NCBI RefSeq assembly: GCF_022048975.1
Contig: NZ_JAKMHX010000006.1
Location: forward strand, 1 to 64,000
DNA length: 64,000 nt
Source of the DNA: Sporosarcina cyprini
Lineage (GTDB): Bacteria; Bacillota; Bacilli; Bacillales_A; Planococcaceae
Reading direction: 5' to 3'
Shown here in pieces: positions 17,862-25,799 of the stretch (positions within the stretch are counted from its first letter, which is position 1; each line of letters begins with the position of its first letter). The notes under the pieces are model-generated. The model was given only the letters and a program-made list of their open reading frames with translations, had not been told where the DNA came from and did no database searches. The translations under genes were made by a program, and so were the position numbers.

Positions 17862-17905
17862 AGATAAAAAAAATAAATGCAAACCCACTTATATCAGGGT
17901 TTGCA
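17862..17905 (-). terminator. Terminator or attenuator before scoA
   Basis: A perfect 9-base stem, TGCAAACCC/GGGTTTGCA, with a 10-base loop is followed on the minus strand by ATTTATTTTTTTTAT. It could end the regulator transcript, or be a leader attenuator if the operon promoter lies further upstream at about 17944. A weak alternative promoter overlaps it (TTGCAT at 17877-17882, 17 bases, TTAAAT). Confidence 0.7.
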
Positions 17906-17926
17906 CGCTTTTTAGAGAGTAACCAG

Positions 17927-17940
17927 TCCGGTTTTCCGGA
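17927..17940. promoter_or_regulatory. Inverted repeat 1 of the scoA region
   Basis: TCCGG-TTTT-CCGGA, the copy nearest scoA. It shares a 5-4-5 palindrome with two more copies upstream. It would lie at or just after the transcription start if the TATAAT at 17944-17949 is the -10 box. Confidence 0.75.
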
Positions 17941-17943
17941 CAA

Positions 17944-17949
17944 ATTATA
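17944..17949 (-). promoter_or_regulatory. Candidate -10 box for the sco operon
   Basis: A minus-strand TATAAT lies between inverted repeats 1 and 2. No good -35 box is found at 16-18 bases, as is usual for activator-dependent sigma-A promoters. No -24/-12 GG...GC promoter was found in the same stretch. Confidence 0.35.
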
Positions 17950-17979
17950 GAGTATACGTTAAAACACAATTGATCATAG

Positions 17980-17993
17980 TCCGGAAATCCGGA
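17980..17993. promoter_or_regulatory. Inverted repeat 2 of the scoA region
   Basis: TCCGG-AAAT-CCGGA, the same palindrome as at 17927-17940. Its centre is 53 bases from copy 1 (five helical turns) and 20 bases from copy 3 (two turns), so all three sites face roughly the same side of the helix. Confidence 0.75.
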
Positions 17994-17999
17994 ACCAAT

Positions 18000-18013
18000 T
18001 CCGGATTTCCGGA
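18000..18013. promoter_or_regulatory. Inverted repeat 3 of the scoA region
   Basis: TCCGG-ATTT-CCGGA, third copy of the palindrome. It lies eight bases beyond the stop of the regulator gene, so regulator and operators are linked. Confidence 0.75.
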
Positions 18014-18020
18014 AAATAGT

Positions 18021-19364
18021 TCATAACTCATATTTTTTCAACTTTTCATATAATGTACTTTTGCTTAATCCAAGTATGATCGCAGCATCCTTTTTATTCG
18101 GGAATTGCTGCAATGTATCCTTCAATATTTTTTCCTCCAGTTCTTCAAGAGATTCCGCAAGCGTCCTCGAACTTGGAGTATAGTAGGCATTCCGCTGCTT
18201 CACTTGTGGCGGTAACGCATCCGGATAAATGATGTTGCCGCTCGTTAAATAGACTGCCGCTTGGATGACACTTTGCAGTTCACGTATATTGCCGGGCCAA
18301 TGATAACTAGTCAGATAATCCATCGTTTCCTTGGCAAGTACGAGACTCCTCTTCCCTGCTTTAACAATCGCCTGGTGAAACATGTAACTTGTAATCTCCG
18401 AGAAGTCCTCCATTCTCTCTCGCAAGGGCGGCACATGCAAAGTGATAGCCTGAATCCGGTAAAAGAGATCCTCACGGAAATGCTCAGACTGGATCAGGTC
18501 CGTCAGCGGCTGGTTGGCCGCTCCGATCACACGAACATTGACCTTGTCTGTTTGATGTGAATTTGAGGATTGTAACTCACCGGTATTGAGCAGACGCAGA
18601 AGTTTCACTTGCACGGGAAGGGGCAAGCTGCCGATGTCATCTAAAAACAACGTCCCGCCATCCGCCATGTGGATCCTGCCCTTCACTTCTGGAGAAGTCG
18701 ACGTTTTCCCCCGTCCAAACAGCTCCACTTCAAGCAAATCGGGAGGAATGGCAGCACAATTCACTTTGATCAACGGCTTATCCGACCGATCGGACAAGTG
18801 ATGGATACTATGAGCAAACATTTCCTTCCCTGTGCCGCTCTCCCCTTGGATTAAGACAGGCAAATCGCTCGGCGCGATCATTTGAATCGTCTTTTTTATC
18901 GACCGGATCGCCTGAGAAGACCCTTTAATATCGCTAATCCGGTAAGACGTTTCTTCTGAGGACAAGGAAGTAATATTGATTTTCTCCAGCGTCTGCTTCA
19001 CATTAGAACTCAAATGATGCCAATCATGCAAATCTCGAAACACAACACTCCCAAAAGCTCCGACAATCGTGCCATCTACTTTGATTGGTATCCGGTTGGC
19101 AAGCATATAGGTTCCTTTAATAAAGTGAGGCGATGCAATATGTTCCTCCCCCGACTGAACCACCTCATGCATACGCGTATTTTCAATGACTTCATCTACC
19201 GGTTTGCCAATGGCCTCTTCCCGATCAACCTCCAGAAACTTGCAGTAGTTTTCATTTATGTACAAAATCCTCGCATTCTGATCGACAACCACAAACCATT
19301 GAAACGCGTTCTCTAAAATCTGCATCAACACATACTCAGGTACATTCATTGTCCACCGTTCCAA
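18021..19364 (-). CDS. PAS-AAA+-Fis regulator lacking the GAFTGA loop
   Basis: A protein of about 447 residues built like a sigma-54 activator. It has an N-terminal PAS domain (about 10-115), AAA+ with Walker A GESGTGK (174-180), Walker B TLFLDDIG (238-245), the arginine-rich PPLRER region, WPGNIREL, and a C-terminal Fis-type helix-turn-helix (DAAIILGLSKSTLYEKLKKY). Between ELFG (214-217) and the Walker B region, the L1 loop reads RGKTSTSPEVKGR. The GAFTGA sequence that contacts sigma-54 is absent. TyrR-type proteins without this loop act on sigma-70 promoters, so this regulator may too. It precedes the sco operon in the same direction. The start is uncertain: TTG at 19364 has GGGGGAG seven bases upstream, and ATG at 19349 is the alternative. 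Confidence 0.85.
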   Translation of the reverse strand: MERWTMNVPEYVLMQILENAFQWFVVVDQNARILYINENYCKFLEVDREEAIGKPVDEVIENTRMHEVVQSGEEHIASPHFIKGTYMLANRIPIKVDGTIVGAFGSVVFRDLHDWHHLSSNVKQTLEKINITSLSSEETSYRISDIKGSSQAIRSIKKTIQMIAPSDLPVLIQGESGTGKEMFAHSIHHLSDRSDKPLIKVNCAAIPPDLLEVELFGRGKTSTSPEVKGRIHMADGGTLFLDDIGSLPLPVQVKLLRLLNTGELQSSNSHQTDKVNVRVIGAANQPLTDLIQSEHFREDLFYRIQAITLHVPPLRERMEDFSEITSYMFHQAIVKAGKRSLVLAKETMDYLTSYHWPGNIRELQSVIQAAVYLTSGNIIYPDALPPQVKQRNAYYTPSSRTLAESLEELEEKILKDTLQQFPNKKDAAIILGLSKSTLYEKLKKYEL

Positions 19365-19450
19365 ACTACCACTCCCCCAGTTCACGCTTGTCTATTTATT
19401 ATCAGTATAGCAAATAGAAGTGCGGGTACGAGATGAAGCAGAGCCAGCAG

Positions 19451-19493
19451 GCAAAAAAAAGGATGCTTATTATTTGATTATTAATAAGCATCC
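19451..19493 (-). terminator. Terminator of the VOC gene
   Basis: The stem GGATGCTTATT/AATAAGCATCC is followed by eight Ts on the minus strand, 58 bases after the VOC gene stop. Confidence 0.85.
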
Positions 19494-19551
19494 TCTGATT
19501 CTTCAATTGATTCCAGCAAGCGAGACACGTTATAGGCACGCCCTGCTTACT

Positions 19552-19893
19552 TCATTGTTCGTTAGACGAATCCATAACCCGTAAATAATTCCCCGAGTTA
19601 TCCTTGCATACCGCATAACGCCCGGGCGGAATATCGCTTGGCCCCTTAATAAAATCCAGTTTATCTTGATTCTCCTCGTAAAAGCGATCGACACTGTCTA
19701 CGAGGAACATACCGCCTGCTGCCAGCTCCAATTCATCTTCATCAAGTAATAGTTGAACATCTGAACCTGGCAAACGCAGTGCTGCGGTGTGCTCTCCTTC
19801 GCGCCATGCTTCTTCAAAACCAAGCATATCCCGATAATACGCAAGGGACTCCTTTAGGTTTGCTACCGGGTGATACAAAAACACGAACTTCAT
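19552..19893 (-). CDS. VOC (glyoxalase/bleomycin-resistance fold) protein
   Basis: A 113-residue protein of the vicinal oxygen chelate superfamily. It has an N-terminal VFLYHPVANLKESLAYYRDMLGF and a C-terminal AVCKDNSGNYLRVMD, the two beta-alpha-beta-beta-beta halves of the fold. Members isomerise, open or bind small molecules, often with a metal; the substrate here is unknown. The gene is divergent from a TetR regulator, with palindromes in the shared 111-base gap, so it is probably the regulator's target. Confidence 0.8.
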   Translation of the reverse strand: MKFVFLYHPVANLKESLAYYRDMLGFEEAWREGEHTAALRLPGSDVQLLLDEDELELAAGGMFLVDSVDRFYEENQDKLDFIKGPSDIPPGRYAVCKDNSGNYLRVMDSSNEQ

Positions 19894-19929
19894 ACCCTTC
19901 TCTCCTTTTCATTGTATTCCGTAACTTAA

Positions 19930-19965
19930 TTATGTAAAACATAAGCTGATTATGTATATCGTAAT
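19930..19965. promoter_or_regulatory. Two palindromes, probable TetR operators
   Basis: TTATGTAAAACATAA (19930-19944) is a perfect 6-3-6 palindrome, and ATTATGTATATCGTAAT (19949-19965) is an imperfect relative. They sit between the divergent VOC and tetR genes, with the second just before the tetR -35 box. Confidence 0.6.
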
Positions 19966-19968
19966 TTA

Positions 19969-19997
19969 TTTACTCAAAACTGTCAATGTGCTACAAT
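19969..19997 (+). promoter_or_regulatory. tetR promoter, predicted leaderless
   Basis: TTTACT, 17 bases, TACAAT. Transcription would begin about seven bases after the -10 box, at or next to the ATG at 20005. No Shine-Dalgarno sequence is seen between -10 and ATG. Confidence 0.5.
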
Positions 19998-20004
19998 TCT
20001 AACT

Positions 20005-20514
20005 ATGAAAGAGTGGATACCAATACCAGGCACAAATAAAGATACATTGATTAAAGTAGCACTAGAGGAATTTTGTTTACACGGATACCAGGAAGTTAAT
20101 ATTACGGAGCTCGCCAAAAAAGCGGACATGACAACTGGAGCGATTTATCATCATTTCGGCTCAAAGGCAAACTTGTATGAAGTGATTCGGACGGAGATGG
20201 AGCAAAGAGTCATTGATAGAATGGAGGGAGCCGCTTCTTTATTTACAGAGCCAGAAGAGGCTTTGCGGGCTGCTTTGTTGACGGGGATTGACGCAGCGGT
20301 GAAGTTTAACATCTGCAAATTGCTCAGCGAAGAACTGCCGTACGAAAAAGAAGATCCGATCGAAGGATTCTTTTCGAATCTTTCCATAACACATCAAGAA
20401 TTGCCGATTGATATTATATTGATTTCATCCTGGCGGTCTATTTTGAAAGGCATCTCAACAAATCAGCTATCTGTTAGTCAGGGGAAAGAACTGATTAAGT
20501 GGATATTTAAATGA
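20005..20514 (+). CDS. TetR/AcrR-family repressor
   Basis: A 169-residue regulator. The N-terminal helix-turn-helix is typical (EEFCLHGYQEVNITELAKKA, then TTGAIYHHFGSKANLYEVI), and the C-terminal ligand domain is short. It probably represses itself and the divergent VOC gene by binding the palindromes between them. The ATG has no ribosome binding site and lies directly after the predicted transcription start, so the mRNA may be leaderless. A bidirectional terminator overlaps the stop codon. Confidence 0.88.
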   Translation: MKEWIPIPGTNKDTLIKVALEEFCLHGYQEVNITELAKKADMTTGAIYHHFGSKANLYEVIRTEMEQRVIDRMEGAASLFTEPEEALRAALLTGIDAAVKFNICKLLSEELPYEKEDPIEGFFSNLSITHQELPIDIILISSWRSILKGISTNQLSVSQGKELIKWIFK

Positions 20515-20551
20515 AAACAGCAGCCTCCTTTATTGGAGTGCTGCTGTTTTC
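20513..20551. terminator. Bidirectional terminator
   Basis: GAAAACAGCAGC and GCTGCTGTTTTC form a long stem with CTCC/GGAG inside, between the convergent tetR and histidine-kinase genes. Confidence 0.85.
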
Positions 20552-20585
20552 ATTGTGTAAAAACGCATAGGCTTTCCATGGAAAC

Positions 20586-22340
20586 CTATTCCTCATTTTC
20601 CTCATGCACCTCATTCACTTCCAGCGCAATCGTAATGGTCACTGTCGTCCCCTGGTCTTCGGCAGACGAGATATGAATGCCAAAGGAATCGCCATAATAC
20701 AATTTCACTCGCTGGTCGACATTGCTAATTCCTACCCCGCCCAGTTTCACATGTTGTTTGGATTCTTTATTCTGCAGTCGATTTACATCAAAACCTGCTC
20801 CATTGTCTTTCACTGTGAAAACAATCCGATCTCCAATTTTTTCAGCATGGATTTCAATCTTGCCTTGTCTCTGGATCCCTCGAATCCCATGATACAGGGC
20901 ATTTTCCACGATCGGCTGCAAAATAATCTTAGGCATTCGGACCTTGGCTAAGGAGTCATTACTTGTTATGGAATAGTCGAGCATGTCACCATACCGTTCC
21001 TTTTGAATGAACAAATACTGTTTCACATGCTCCAGCTCATTTTCAACAGTAGTGAGTTCATTTCCCCCACTTAGGGAAAGGCGGAAAAATTGTGCTAATG
21101 CCTTTGTAATCTCGATGACTTTCTCGCTGTTATTAAACTCCGCCATCCACACAATCGTATCGAGCGTATTGTATAGAAAGTGCGGATTAATTTGACTGTG
21201 AAGCGTCTTAATCTCGGAGGTACGCAAATGCTTTTCTTTTTCGGTAATTTCCTGCATTAGCTTTTTAATTTTGTCGATCATCCCGTTAAAATGATTAGCA
21301 AGGCTTTGGGCTTCATAACAGCCATTTTCATCGATTTTCACTTTCTTGAGACCATGCTCAATTTCCTGCATTGCCTGTTCTAATTGTTGAAACGGCTTCG
21401 TAATTCTGCCCGCAAAAATAAACACACTTGTAGCCGCAACGGATAAGAGAACTAAACCGATGACGAGGAATATTTCAAGGAGCTGCCGCTTGATGGCATG
21501 TAAACTGTCTTGTGACGATACGCCGACAAGTGTCCAGTCTGCGTTCTTTAAGTGATAGAGTTGCGTAAGTGTATGTTCAGCTGCATCGTACTGATTCTTA
21601 TTCGCTACAATTTGCTGCAGTTCTTGTTGTTTGCGGGGATCCCTGAAGTACGAAGTGTCCGCATGGTACACGACTTCCCCTTTATCATTGAGAATAAAAG
21701 AAAATCCCCGATCCCCCAATTCTCCATTTGTTAGATAATCTTCGATGACTTTATACTTGATATCGATAAGCAATACTCCGATATTTTCGCCTTGCTGATT
21801 TTTGATTTCACGGCTAATGGAGATGACCCAGTTGTCCTTATCCATGGAAAACTGCTGCATCCTCGCTGAAGTGAGCACCGGCATATTTCCACTATTAATG
21901 GCCGATTGATACCACGCCTCTTTCATCATATCGCCAGACATACTCATCGTCAGATTGCGTTCGTTTGATAAAATCCGACCATTCTTACTCACCATAATGA
22001 CTGATTGGATATAAGGATCCGATGCAATAGTTGTATCAATCGTTGTTAATAGCTTCTGCCGCGTTGCATCATCTCGCTCGGTACTCGAAAAGTAATCTAC
22101 CAGCTGCGGGTTTTCCGCAAGCAGACTGGAAACCGCCTTCAGCCTGTCTATATAGAGTTCAATATACATCCCGCTTTTATTGACAGCTGTTTTGGTTGTT
22201 GAAACCGATTCGCTTTGTACCAAGGAAGAAATACTGAGATACAAGATCGAGCCGATGAGAAAAAAAATCAGGACACTTGCAATAAAATAATGCAAGGCAA
22301 TTTGGACGCGTAATTTTTTTATAGCTCTGCCTTTCCTCAT
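20586..22340 (-). CDS. YesM-type sensor histidine kinase
   Basis: A 584-residue membrane kinase. It has a first membrane segment at about residues 15-35, a large extracytoplasmic Cache-like sensor (about 36-285), a second segment at about 290-310, a HAMP linker (FAGRITKPFQQLEQAM), the LytS/YesM phosphoacceptor region with HSQINPHFLYNTLD (His near 385), and a C-terminal ATPase with PIVENALYHG and DNGAGF. The upstream response regulator ends two bases before this start, and the RBS GAGGGA is inside that junction. YesMN pairs usually control nearby carbohydrate ABC transporters; none is present here, so the target is unclear. Confidence 0.9.
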   Translation of the reverse strand: MRKGRAIKKLRVQIALHYFIASVLIFFLIGSILYLSISSLVQSESVSTTKTAVNKSGMYIELYIDRLKAVSSLLAENPQLVDYFSSTERDDATRQKLLTTIDTTIASDPYIQSVIMVSKNGRILSNERNLTMSMSGDMMKEAWYQSAINSGNMPVLTSARMQQFSMDKDNWVISISREIKNQQGENIGVLLIDIKYKVIEDYLTNGELGDRGFSFILNDKGEVVYHADTSYFRDPRKQQELQQIVANKNQYDAAEHTLTQLYHLKNADWTLVGVSSQDSLHAIKRQLLEIFLVIGLVLLSVAATSVFIFAGRITKPFQQLEQAMQEIEHGLKKVKIDENGCYEAQSLANHFNGMIDKIKKLMQEITEKEKHLRTSEIKTLHSQINPHFLYNTLDTIVWMAEFNNSEKVIEITKALAQFFRLSLSGGNELTTVENELEHVKQYLFIQKERYGDMLDYSITSNDSLAKVRMPKIILQPIVENALYHGIRGIQRQGKIEIHAEKIGDRIVFTVKDNGAGFDVNRLQNKESKQHVKLGGVGISNVDQRVKLYYGDSFGIHISSAEDQGTTVTITIALEVNEVHEENEE

Positions 22341-22342
22341 CT

Positions 22343-23110
22343 TTATTCCCTCGCTTTATCTTTAAACTGATTAGGGGAACAGTTAAATCGCTTCTTGAAG
22401 GCAGCGCTAAAATAATTTGGATCTTCAAAGCCAATCGCCTTTGCGACTTCATAGTTTTTCATATTCGTACTTAACAACAAGATTTTTGCCCGATCCAATC
22501 GTGTCGACAACATATATTCCTGGAAAGGGATGCCGAACAATCGCTTAAAAAGGCTGCTGAGATAAGTGGGGTTAAGTGCCATCCGCTCTGCTAAGTATTG
22601 GAGAGAAAATTCGACATTCGAGATATTTGCTTCAATCTCCTGCTGTATTTTCACCTTATATCCTTCATCCTTGGAATTAGCCGTGCTGCTTATGACATGA
22701 TCGACCAATTTCGCAAGTTGCTGCTGACCATGCGACTCCTGCAGTTTTTCAATGAGCTTGACCAGCACTTCATGGATATCATGTTTGGAAACGGGCTTCA
22801 GAATATAATCATCGATGCCCGCCTTCAACGCCGTCACTGCGTAATCAAAATAATCATAGCCGGTGATAATGGCAATTTTCAAATCCGGTTTGATTGCTTT
22901 TGCCGCAATTGAAAAATCCAGGCCGTTCATTTTTGGCATATTGATGTCGACTAACACAAGATCCGGCAGCTGCTTCTTGACGATTTCAAGTGCTTGTTCA
23001 CCGTCATACGCTTCGTAAACTTCCTTAATGGAGAGGGCTTCAAAGTCCACGAACGTGCGAATCCCTTTTATTAAAATCGGCTCATCATCTACGACTAGTA
23101 ATTTATACAT
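22343..23110 (-). CDS. YesN-type response regulator (AraC HTH)
   Basis: A protein of about 255 residues with a receiver domain (VVDDEP near the start, phosphoacceptor Asp in LVDINMP at about 55, Lys in DYILKPVSKHD) and a C-terminal AraC-type double helix-turn-helix (YLAERMALNPTYLSSLFKR, then VAKAIGFEDPNYFSAAFKK). It is the partner of the downstream kinase. The start is ATG at 23110, five bases after AAGGTGG; an upstream in-frame start at 23134 has no binding site. Confidence 0.9.
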   Translation of the reverse strand: MYKLLVVDDEPILIKGIRTFVDFEALSIKEVYEAYDGEQALEIVKKQLPDLVLVDINMPKMNGLDFSIAAKAIKPDLKIAIITGYDYFDYAVTALKAGIDDYILKPVSKHDIHEVLVKLIEKLQESHGQQQLAKLVDHVISSTANSKDEGYKVKIQQEIEANISNVEFSLQYLAERMALNPTYLSSLFKRLFGIPFQEYMLSTRLDRAKILLLSTNMKNYEVAKAIGFEDPNYFSAAFKKRFNCSPNQFKDKARE

Positions 23111-23140
23111 TTTTACCACCTTCTTTGTCGTCATACAGCA

Positions 23141-23168
23141 AAAAAGGTGGAAACATCCACCTTTCTTT
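23141..23168 (-). terminator. Terminator after msrAB
   Basis: The stem AAAGGTGG/CCACCTTT around AAACAT ends in TTTTTTGC on the minus strand, 14 bases after the msrAB stop. It overlaps the region just upstream of the response-regulator gene, isolating that unit from the repair operon. Confidence 0.8.
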
Positions 23169-23178
23169 CCCTTACTAT

Positions 23179-24294
23179 TTATTTTACAAGATGTTGTAAA
23201 TAACCATAACCTTCTTTTTCTAAATCTGCTTTTGGAATAAACTTAATGGCAGCACTGTTAATGCAATAGCGCAGTCCGCCTTTATCCGCCGGCCCATCTT
23301 CGAACACATGGCCCAAGTGGCTATCGCCTGTCCGGCTTCGAACCTCCGTACGTACCATGTTAAAGCTTCGATCTTCCTTCGTCGTGATGACTTCAGGCGC
23401 AATTGGCTTCGTGAAACTTGGCCATCCACAGCCTGAATCGTATTTATCTGCAGAAGAGAAAAGTGGTTCTCCCGTTACGACATCTACATAGAGACCCGGT
23501 TCTTCATTGTCCCAGTACTCGTTGGAGAATGCAAATTCTGTGTCATTTCCTTGCGTCACTTTGTATTGAATATCTGTCAGCTTCTTTTTAATCTCTTGAT
23601 CACTTGGCTTTGGATACAATGCAGGATCGACCAATTGAGGGACGTCCTGATCTTCCAGCGAATCAAAACTTACATGGCAATATCCGTCCGGATTCTTTTC
23701 CAAATAATCTTGGTGATATTCTTCAGCAAGATAGAAGTTCCGTAGCGGCTCAACTTCTGTCACAATCGGTTCATCATACTTCTTCTGTTCCTTCGCAACT
23801 ATCTTTTCAATAATCGCTTTGTCTGCTTCATCTTTGAAATAAATTCCGGTGCGGTATTGTTCGCCACGATCGTTTCCTTGTTTATTCACGCTGGTCGGGT
23901 CAATAATTGTAAAATAATACGAAAGCAGTTTTTCCAGATCTACACGCTCGGGATCGTACAGCACATGCACCGTCTCCGCATGGCCAGTGTTGTTGTACAC
24001 AACCTCTTCATACGTCGGATTTTCCGTATTGCCATTCGCATAGCCGGACGTCACATCGGCTACACCATAAATACGTGCCATATAGGCTTCGACACCCCAG
24101 AAGCAACCTCCCGCTAACCAAATCTCTTTCAACTTCGTATCGTCAAATGTCAAATTGAGATTCGGATTTTCAGGATATTTCGAAGAAGTTTTACTTTCCT
24201 TCTCCACTGTTCCGCTAATTGTATTCGCTCCCATTGCCGAACAGCCCGCAAGCAGCAAGATCCCCATAACGAAAACGAGCATACTTTTCTTCAC
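23179..24294 (-). CDS. msrAB: Lipoprotein peptide-methionine sulfoxide reductase MsrA-MsrB fusion
   Basis: A 371-residue protein: lipobox LLAGC (Cys18), an MsrA domain with GGCFWG (residues 62-67), and an MsrB domain with [21 protein letters not shown] and the catalytic Cys in RYCINSAA. The MsrB domain shows no CxxC zinc pairs. It reduces both epimers of methionine sulfoxide in proteins on the outer side of the membrane. It is the last of three genes, ccdA-tlpA-msrAB, an arrangement like the pneumococcal surface repair system in which CcdA passes electrons through a thioredoxin-like lipoprotein to MsrAB. Confidence 0.92.
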   Translation of the reverse strand: MKKSMLVFVMGILLLAGCSAMGANTISGTVEKESKTSSKYPENPNLNLTFDDTKLKEIWLAGGCFWGVEAYMARIYGVADVTSGYANGNTENPTYEEVVYNNTGHAETVHVLYDPERVDLEKLLSYYFTIIDPTSVNKQGNDRGEQYRTGIYFKDEADKAIIEKIVAKEQKKYDEPIVTEVEPLRNFYLAEEYHQDYLEKNPDGYCHVSFDSLEDQDVPQLVDPALYPKPSDQEIKKKLTDIQYKVTQGNDTEFAFSNEYWDNEEPGLYVDVVTGEPLFSSADKYDSGCGWPSFTKPIAPEVITTKEDRSFNMVRTEVRSRTGDSHLGHVFEDGPADKGGLRYCINSAAIKFIPKADLEKEGYGYLQHLVK

Positions 24295-24315
24295 AGAAAA
24301 CCATCCACCTTTCTC

Positions 24316-24846
24316 TTAGTCCATTTCTTCAAACGTACTTATGATTTGTTCATTGCTCATATGGCCAGGCTGTGTTTTCAAAAGCTCTCCTTTGGAACTG
24401 ATAAATACGGAAGTCGGATAGCCTCTCACTCCATATTTCTTTGTAAATTCTCCACCTTCATCAAGCAAAACAGTAATGTTTTCCGTATTTTCAACCCCCT
24501 TAAACCACTTTTCAAATGCTTTCGTCTCTTTTTCATTGTTATAACCAGGAGAAACGATCGTAAGCACAGCAAAATCATGGTCCTCGCCAGCCAAGGTGTT
24601 AAGCTCTTCTAGTCCCGCTAAGCAAATCGGACACCAGGAAGCCCAGAACTTCACGTACACTTGTTGCCCCTGATAATCAGAAAGTTGGTGTACCTTGCCA
24701 TTCAAATCTTTTAATTCAAAATCAGGCGCGAGTTTCGCATTCGCCGCTTGTTCCGGCGACGAACTGCTGGAAGAGCTTCCTTGGGAACAACCGGCTAGCG
24801 CGAGCAAAACAGCTGACACAAGAATCAGCTTCTTAAACAGCTTCAT
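24316..24846 (-). CDS. TlpA/ResA-like thioredoxin lipoprotein
   Basis: A 176-residue lipoprotein: lipobox LALAGC (Cys20), a Ser-rich linker, then an AhpC/TSA-Redoxin-type thioredoxin fold with active site WCPIC (about 71-75) and the cis-Pro in RGYPTSVF. It probably accepts electrons from CcdA and reduces the MsrAB lipoprotein encoded 21 bases downstream. ResA-like roles in cytochrome c maturation are possible, but the operon argues for methionine repair. Confidence 0.9.
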   Translation of the reverse strand: MKLFKKLILVSAVLLALAGCSQGSSSSSSSPEQAANAKLAPDFELKDLNGKVHQLSDYQGQQVYVKFWASWCPICLAGLEELNTLAGEDHDFAVLTIVSPGYNNEKETKAFEKWFKGVENTENITVLLDEGGEFTKKYGVRGYPTSVFISSKGELLKTQPGHMSNEQIISTFEEMD

Positions 24847-24860
24847 ACTGCCTCATCTCC

Positions 24861-25577
24861 TTATCCTGTAATCAAAGCTGCAAAGACATTTAAATTATTG
24901 GTCATGAGCAAAATGCCCATTAAAATGACGAGTACCCCTCCGGCCACTTGGATCTTCCGCATATGCTTCTGAACTTTCTTCACTTGGCGCATGACCACAT
25001 CCGAAAATACAGCGAGCAATAAAAATGGAATGAGCAGCCCTAAGGCATAGACAAACATCAGAAAGGCACCATACGTCGCTTGCCCTTCACTGGCGGACAA
25101 TCCAAGCACTGCACCCAAAGCCGGCCCGATACAAGGCGTCCATCCGAAGCTAAATGTGAAACCAAGCAAAAACGTACCGAAAATATCACGTTTCTCACTG
25201 CGTTTCAGCTGCATCTTACTTTCTTTATTCAAAAAGGCGAAGTTGAATAAACCGATCTGATAGAGACCGAGCAAAATAACAATTCCGCCGCAAACAACCA
25301 TAAACCAACTGGAACTTAACAGGACGCCAAGTGCCCCTGCCCCAAACCCGAGCAACACAAAACTCATCGAGAGGCCCGACACAAAGACAATCGTTTTCAC
25401 AAGAAGCGTCGGATGAATCGTTACCCTGCCCACGCGAAACTCACGTCCTCCAGCCCGCTCCGCATTCGTCGAAAGCACCAACAAATACACCGGCAACAAA
25501 GGTAAAATACAAGGTGCAAAAAAAGACAGCACCCCCGCTACGAAAACCGTACTAATTAGAACTTGTTCACCAGCCAT
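24861..25577 (-). CDS. ccdA: CcdA/DsbD-type thiol-disulfide transmembrane protein
   Basis: A 238-residue membrane protein with six hydrophobic segments and the two membrane cysteines in APCILP (Cys23) and TPCIGP (about 147), which carry electrons from cytoplasmic thioredoxin outward. The start is ATG at 25577, seven bases after GGGAGG; the frame stays open to 25604. It is the first gene of the ccdA-tlpA-msrAB operon, with tlpA 14 bases downstream. Confidence 0.9.
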   Translation of the reverse strand: MAGEQVLISTVFVAGVLSFFAPCILPLLPVYLLVLSTNAERAGGREFRVGRVTIHPTLLVKTIVFVSGLSMSFVLLGFGAGALGVLLSSSWFMVVCGGIVILLGLYQIGLFNFAFLNKESKMQLKRSEKRDIFGTFLLGFTFSFGWTPCIGPALGAVLGLSASEGQATYGAFLMFVYALGLLIPFLLLAVFSDVVMRQVKKVQKHMRKIQVAGGVLVILMGILLMTNNLNVFAALITG

Positions 25578-25634
25578 AGAGGAACCTCCCTTCGTTACTT
25601 CCATCTTACGTCCCTACGGAAAAAACCAACATAG

Positions 25635-25664
25635 AATCATTTCACGTAAATCTTTGAAATGATT
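25635..25664. promoter_or_regulatory. Long inverted repeat upstream of ccdA
   Basis: AATCATTTCA and TGAAATGATT are perfect 10-base arms with a 10-base spacer, 58 bases upstream of the ccdA start. There is no T run after it, so it is more likely an operator than a terminator. Confidence 0.45.
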
Positions 25665-25711
25665 GTTTGTTGGCTGAGCGGGTTGTTGCGAACAGGAAGG
25701 ACCATATAGAA

Positions 25712-25741
25712 AACCTTCGACATGGTGCTGAGTCGAAGGTT
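25712..25741 (-). terminator. Probable yueI terminator
   Basis: The stem AACCTTCGAC/GTCGAAGGTT (with one mismatch) is followed by TTTTC on the minus strand, about 60 bases after the yueI stop. The U tract is short. Confidence 0.55.
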
Positions 25742-25799
25742 GTTCAGTCTATGTAATCGTTACATATGATCGGATATATATTTATGGAAGATATGCTAC

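Noticed and set aside
17860..18020. A sigma-54 (-24/-12) promoter for the sco operon
   Set aside because: No GG-N10-GC element in the minus strand was found at a usable position, and the regulator lacks GAFTGA.
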